Shown here: positions 6,457 through 9,617 of the stretch, one piece after another
Numbering within the stretch: the stretch's first letter is position 1
How the letters are laid out: every line of letters starts with the position of its first letter
Origin: JBKHBQ01 sp046542305
Lineage (GTDB): Bacteria > Bacteroidota > Bacteroidia > Bacteroidales > 4484-276
Assembly (NCBI GenBank): GCA_046542305.1
Contig: JBKHBQ010000149.1
Location: forward strand, 1-9,617
Length of the DNA stretch: 9,617 nucleotides
Direction of reading: 5' to 3'
Notes under the pieces: generated by a model
Seen by the model: only the letters and a program-made list of their open reading frames with translations
What the model was told of the DNA's origin: nothing
Databases searched by the model: none
Program-made: the position numbers and the translations under genes

Positions 6457-7014
6457 ATGGACGTTACCATTATATCGCAACGCTATGCCAGAGCCATTTT
6501 CGACCTTGCCCGCGAAATGAATGCACTGGAGGAGGTGAAGGAAGATATGGATACATTACGCGAGGTTACCTTTCAAAATCCGCGCTTCAAAAGGGTGATG
6601 GCCAGCCCCATCATTCCGGCGGGAAAAAAGAACAGTATTCTTAAAGGAATTTTCGGAAAACATTTCCACACGCTTACCATGCGCTTCCTGCAACTGCTTA
6701 CCCGTAAAGAACGGGAAGTGTATCTGAGAGAAATTACCGAATCGTTTGAAAAACTTTATAAAGACCATCATAACATCATCACCGTAACGGTTACCTCCAC
6801 TGTTGCACTTAATAAGGAAAACCGCGAGGAGCTGCTGAATCTGCTCAACGAACAAACCCATAAAACCGTAGACCTGGTGGAGGAGGTTGACGAGGAACTC
6901 ATCGGCGGATTCGTGATAAAAATGGAAGACCGGAAATATGATGCCAGTATTCGGCAAAAGCTCGAACGGCTCAGAAAACGGTTTGAAAAGAATTTGTACG
7001 TAAAAGAATTTTAA
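6457..7014 (+). CDS. atpH: F1Fo ATP synthase subunit delta
   Basis: Delta caps the top of F1 and ties it to the b stalk (called OSCP in mitochondria). The 185 residues begin with the family's N-terminal helix bundle: ISQRYARAIFDLA (6-18) is the usual first helix, followed by NPRFKRVMASPII (41-53). The C-terminal part keeps the family signature, ELIGGFVIKMEDRKYDASI (147-165), ahead of a final basic helix. Length is close to the normal 175-185. The gene lies 14 bases after atpF and 26 before atpA. The start is the first ATG, which places the SQRYA motif at the usual distance from the N-terminus. Nothing unusual is seen. Confidence 0.95.
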   Translation: MDVTIISQRYARAIFDLAREMNALEEVKEDMDTLREVTFQNPRFKRVMASPIIPAGKKNSILKGIFGKHFHTLTMRFLQLLTRKEREVYLREITESFEKLYKDHHNIITVTVTSTVALNKENREELLNLLNEQTHKTVDLVEEVDEELIGGFVIKMEDRKYDASIRQKLERLRKRFEKNLYVKEF

Positions 7015-7040
7015 TAGCAGGAATATAATCAAAAGAAGAT

Positions 7041-8627
7041 ATGGCACAGATCAAACCCGCAGAAGTATCGGAAATTTTACGTCAGGAGCTGGCAGGATTT
7101 AAAACGGCGAGCCAACTGGAAGAAACAGGCACCGTGCTTCAGATTGGCGATGGGATCGCCAGGATTTATGGCCTTACCAACGCCGAATCGGGCGAGCTGG
7201 TGGAGTTTGAAAAAGGGAACCTTATAGGTATCGTACTGAACCTGGAGCAGGATAATGTGGGTGTTGTTTTACTGGGAGAAATCTATGACATCAAAGAAGG
7301 GGATACCGTAAAACGCACAGGCAGGATTGCTTCGATCCAGGTTGGAAAAGGCATGCTGGGCCGCGTAATCGACACCCTGGGGCAGCCCATCGACGGCAAG
7401 GGGGAGATCCAGGGCGAAACCTGGGAAATGCCACTCGAGCGCAAGGCACCCGGTGTGATTTACCGCCAGCCGGTGAATGAGCCCCTGCAAACCGGCATCA
7501 AAGCCGTGGATGCCATGATCCCAATCGGACGCGGACAACGGGAGCTGATCATCGGCGACCGCCAGACCGGGAAAACAGCCATCGCCCTTGATGCCATCAT
7601 CAACCAAAAGGAATTTTACGACCGCGGTGAACCTGTTTATTGCGTGTACGTGGCCGTAGGACAAAAGGGTTCTACAGTGGCCAATATCGTGAAAACACTG
7701 GAAGACAAAGGTGCGCTGCCTTATACGGTGGTGGTAAGTGCCACGGCCTCCGATCCTGCTGCCATGCAATTCTACGCGCCATTTGCGGGAGCTGCTATCG
7801 GCGAATTTTTCCGCGATACCGGCAACCCGGCCCTGGTAATATACGACGACCTTTCGAAACAGGCGGTGGCTTACCGCGAGGTGTCGCTGCTGTTGCGGCG
7901 CCCGCCGGGACGTGAAGCCTATCCGGGTGACGTGTTCTACCTGCACTCCCGCCTGCTGGAACGTGCAGCCAAAATCATCGAATCCAACGAAATTGCGCAA
8001 AAAATGAACGACCTGCCCCAAAGCATCAAGCAAATGGTAAAGGGAGGAGGATCGCTCACCGCGCTGCCGATCATCGAAACACAGGCCGGCGACGTTTCAG
8101 CCTATATTCCCACCAACGTGATCTCCATTACCGACGGGCAGATATTTCTGGAAACCAATCTTTTTAATGCAGGTATCCGTCCGGCTATTAACGTGGGAAT
8201 TTCGGTTTCGCGTGTCGGAGGTAACGCTCAGATCAAGGCGATGAAAAAAGTAGCCGGAACATTGAAACTCGATCAGGCGCAGTTTCGTGAGCTGGAAGCC
8301 TTTGCGAAATTCGGCTCCGACCTCGATGCAGCCACCATGTCGGTGCTCGAAAAAGGTCGCCGCAATGTGGAAATCCTTAAACAGCCCCAGTATTCGCCAA
8401 TGACCGTTGAAAAGCAGGTGGCCATCATATTCTGCGGAACCCGCGGTCTGCTGCGGAAACTGCCGCTCGACAGGGTGAAGGATTTTGAGGTGGAATACCT
8501 GCATCACCTCGAGGTGAAGCAAAAAGGCTTGTTGAACAACCTTAAAGCGGGTAAACTGCTCGAAGAGGATACCAAAACCATGGAGTATGTGGCCAGGGAA
8601 ATTTCGTCAAAATACGAAAAAATTTAA
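7041..8627 (+). CDS. atpA: F1Fo ATP synthase subunit alpha
   Basis: Alpha alternates with beta in the F1 ring. It binds nucleotide without turning it over and supplies the arginine finger to each catalytic site. The 528 residues show the N-terminal region that contacts delta, a beta-barrel (about 28-95), Walker A GDRQTGKT (172-179), the Walker B region PALVIYDDLS (263-272), and the arginine finger R391 in SVSRVGGNAQ (388-397), matching E. coli R376. The C-terminal domain is helical. Length is a little above the E. coli form (513). It lies 26 bases after atpH and 19 before atpG. AGAAG sits five bases before the ATG, the nearest thing to a Shine-Dalgarno in this operon. The separation from atpD by six genes is a feature of this operon layout, although both proteins are needed in equal amounts. 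Confidence 0.98.
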   Translation: MAQIKPAEVSEILRQELAGFKTASQLEETGTVLQIGDGIARIYGLTNAESGELVEFEKGNLIGIVLNLEQDNVGVVLLGEIYDIKEGDTVKRTGRIASIQVGKGMLGRVIDTLGQPIDGKGEIQGETWEMPLERKAPGVIYRQPVNEPLQTGIKAVDAMIPIGRGQRELIIGDRQTGKTAIALDAIINQKEFYDRGEPVYCVYVAVGQKGSTVANIVKTLEDKGALPYTVVVSATASDPAAMQFYAPFAGAAIGEFFRDTGNPALVIYDDLSKQAVAYREVSLLLRRPPGREAYPGDVFYLHSRLLERAAKIIESNEIAQKMNDLPQSIKQMVKGGGSLTALPIIETQAGDVSAYIPTNVISITDGQIFLETNLFNAGIRPAINVGISVSRVGGNAQIKAMKKVAGTLKLDQAQFRELEAFAKFGSDLDAATMSVLEKGRRNVEILKQPQYSPMTVEKQVAIIFCGTRGLLRKLPLDRVKDFEVEYLHHLEVKQKGLLNNLKAGKLLEEDTKTMEYVAREISSKYEKI

Positions 8628-8646
8628 TACAGGAAATAAAGTATAG

Positions 8647-9537
8647 ATGCCTAATCTGAAGGAAGTAAGGTCAAGGATCGAATCGGTACGTTCTACCCAG
8701 CAGATCACCAGCGCCATGAAAATGGTTTCGGCCTCCAAGCTGCGCAGGGCGCAAAATGCCATCCTTAATATGCGCCCCTATGCCGCTAAGCTCAACGAGC
8801 TCATGCAGCATATCAGCAGCAGCCTCGGGAGTGAAACCAGCAGTCCTTACACCGAAGTCCGTAAGCCGGAAAAGATACTGATCGTGGCAATATCTTCCAA
8901 CCGCGGCCTATGCGGGCCATTCAACGCCAATGTGGGTAAAATGGTAATCCAGCGGGTGCGCGGAGTGTATGCCGCACAATACAAGGCCGGAAAGGTAGAT
9001 GTGTTCACCATTGGCAAAAAAGTCCACGATTTCCTTCGCGTTCGCAGGATCGGCGTAAGCAGGCGTAATGATGACCTGCTCGATAATCTCACCTTCGAAA
9101 CTGCTGTTCCGATGGCCGAATATCTGATGGAAGAATTCAGGACAGGGCAGTATGATCGTGTGGAGATTATCTACAACCAATTTAAAAATGCAGCCGTTCA
9201 GATCCTGAAGACGGTTCAGTTTCTGCCCGTGGCACCGCCCAGGGAAACCAGGATTGCCAAAACCAGACCCGAACAGGTGGATTATATTTTCGAACCTTCG
9301 AAGGAAGAGATTGTTGAGAAATTGATTCCTAAATCATTGAAGATAAGATTTTATAGCGCACTACTGGATTCGGCCGCCTCGGAACACGGAGCCAGAATGA
9401 CGGCCATGCATAAAGCCACCGAAAATGCGCAGGAACTGCTCAAGGATCTGCGCCTCAAATACAACAAGGCCCGCCAGGCCGCCATCACCAACGAGATCAT
9501 CGAAATCGTGAGCGGCGCCGAAGCACTGAACGGGTGA
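8647..9537 (+). CDS. atpG: F1Fo ATP synthase subunit gamma
   Basis: Gamma is the central shaft that turns inside alpha3 beta3 and couples c-ring rotation to catalysis. The 296 residues have the expected two ends that form the coiled coil: the N-terminal helix with TQQITSAMKMVSASKLRRAQ (17-36), and the C-terminal helices with SEHGARMTAMHKATENA (245-261) and then ARQAAITNEIIEIVSGAEAL (275-294). The central globular domain includes SSNRGLCGPFN (83-93) and FKNAAVQ (179-185). Length is normal for the family (about 285-300). I see no cysteine-pair redox insert of the chloroplast type. It is the last gene of the operon, 19 bases after atpA; no plus-strand terminator with a T-run is visible after the stop. 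Confidence 0.97.
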   Translation: MPNLKEVRSRIESVRSTQQITSAMKMVSASKLRRAQNAILNMRPYAAKLNELMQHISSSLGSETSSPYTEVRKPEKILIVAISSNRGLCGPFNANVGKMVIQRVRGVYAAQYKAGKVDVFTIGKKVHDFLRVRRIGVSRRNDDLLDNLTFETAVPMAEYLMEEFRTGQYDRVEIIYNQFKNAAVQILKTVQFLPVAPPRETRIAKTRPEQVDYIFEPSKEEIVEKLIPKSLKIRFYSALLDSAASEHGARMTAMHKATENAQELLKDLRLKYNKARQAAITNEIIEIVSGAEALNG

Positions 9538-9561
9538 GAAAGTTAAGATATAATTACCTGC

Positions 9562-9588
9562 AAAAAAAAGCCCCCGCAAGCGGAGGCT
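9562..9588 (-). terminator. Intrinsic terminator on the minus strand
   Basis: The hairpin at 9569-9588 has AGCC pairing with GGCT, one C-A mismatch, then CCG pairing with CGG around a CAAG loop. On the minus strand it is followed by eight T (9569-9562), a classic terminator layout for a transcript coming from the right. The plus strand has no T-run after the hairpin, so it is a poor terminator for the atp operon. A minus-strand TGA at 9613-9611, about 22 bases before the hairpin, may be the stop of that convergent gene, but only one or two of its codons lie in the window. Confidence 0.65.
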
Positions 9589-9617
9589 CCACATCTGTAG
9601 GATAGCTTGTTCAGCGT

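Noticed and set aside
7269..8033. 254-codon open frame on the minus strand, antisense to atpA
   Set aside because: It is a shadow of the certain atpA gene, with no domain, start signal or promoter of its own.

Overview
The window is a piece of a Bacteroidota chromosome. Three things point to the phylum. The protein sequences have phylum-typical features: a beta subunit with an extra segment before its QMNEPPG motif, a very short epsilon, and an a subunit with a signal peptide and a long extracytoplasmic N-terminus. The promoters look like the Bacteroidetes TTTG / TAnnTTTG type. Most starts lack a well-placed Shine-Dalgarno sequence. Having atpD-atpC directly ahead of atpBEFHAG in one cluster suggests a Bacteroidales/Marinilabiliales-like lineage rather than a flavobacterium; that last step is inference from remembered gene orders.

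Layout. Positions 1-2287 (minus strand) are one uninterrupted reading frame of 762 codons that runs off the left edge. It encodes a large, probably cytoplasmic protein with a GAF-like domain in its middle. Positions 2288-2619 are a 332-base divergent intergenic region. It holds a good minus-strand promoter for the GAF gene, a -7 element for the ATP synthase operon, and a perfect 12-bp inverted repeat with one arm near each gene. Positions 2620-9537 (plus strand) are a complete F-type ATP synthase operon in the order atpD-atpC-atpB-atpE-atpF-atpH-atpA-atpG (beta, epsilon, a, c, b, delta, alpha, gamma). All gaps are short except the 89 bases between atpE and atpF, which contain a terminator-like hairpin followed by seven T. 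Positions 9538-9617 hold a hairpin whose T-run lies on the minus strand, so it most likely ends a convergent gene beyond the right edge.

The eight subunits are enough to build a full enzyme: F1 (alpha3 beta3 gamma delta epsilon) and Fo (a, b2, c-ring). Catalytic and coupling residues are all visible: Walker A in beta and alpha, the alpha arginine finger, the a-subunit arginine, and the c-subunit glutamate. None of the eight genes shows a frameshift or truncation. The c subunit lacks the known sodium ligands, so proton coupling is most likely. No atpI or atpZ lies in the cluster.

This is mainly a housekeeping locus. I see no mobile element, CRISPR array, tRNA or rRNA, and no clearly new biological system. 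The points that deserve a second look are the 12-bp inverted repeat, the hairpin inside the operon, the His-rich secreted domain of subunit a, and the uncharacterised GAF-like protein.
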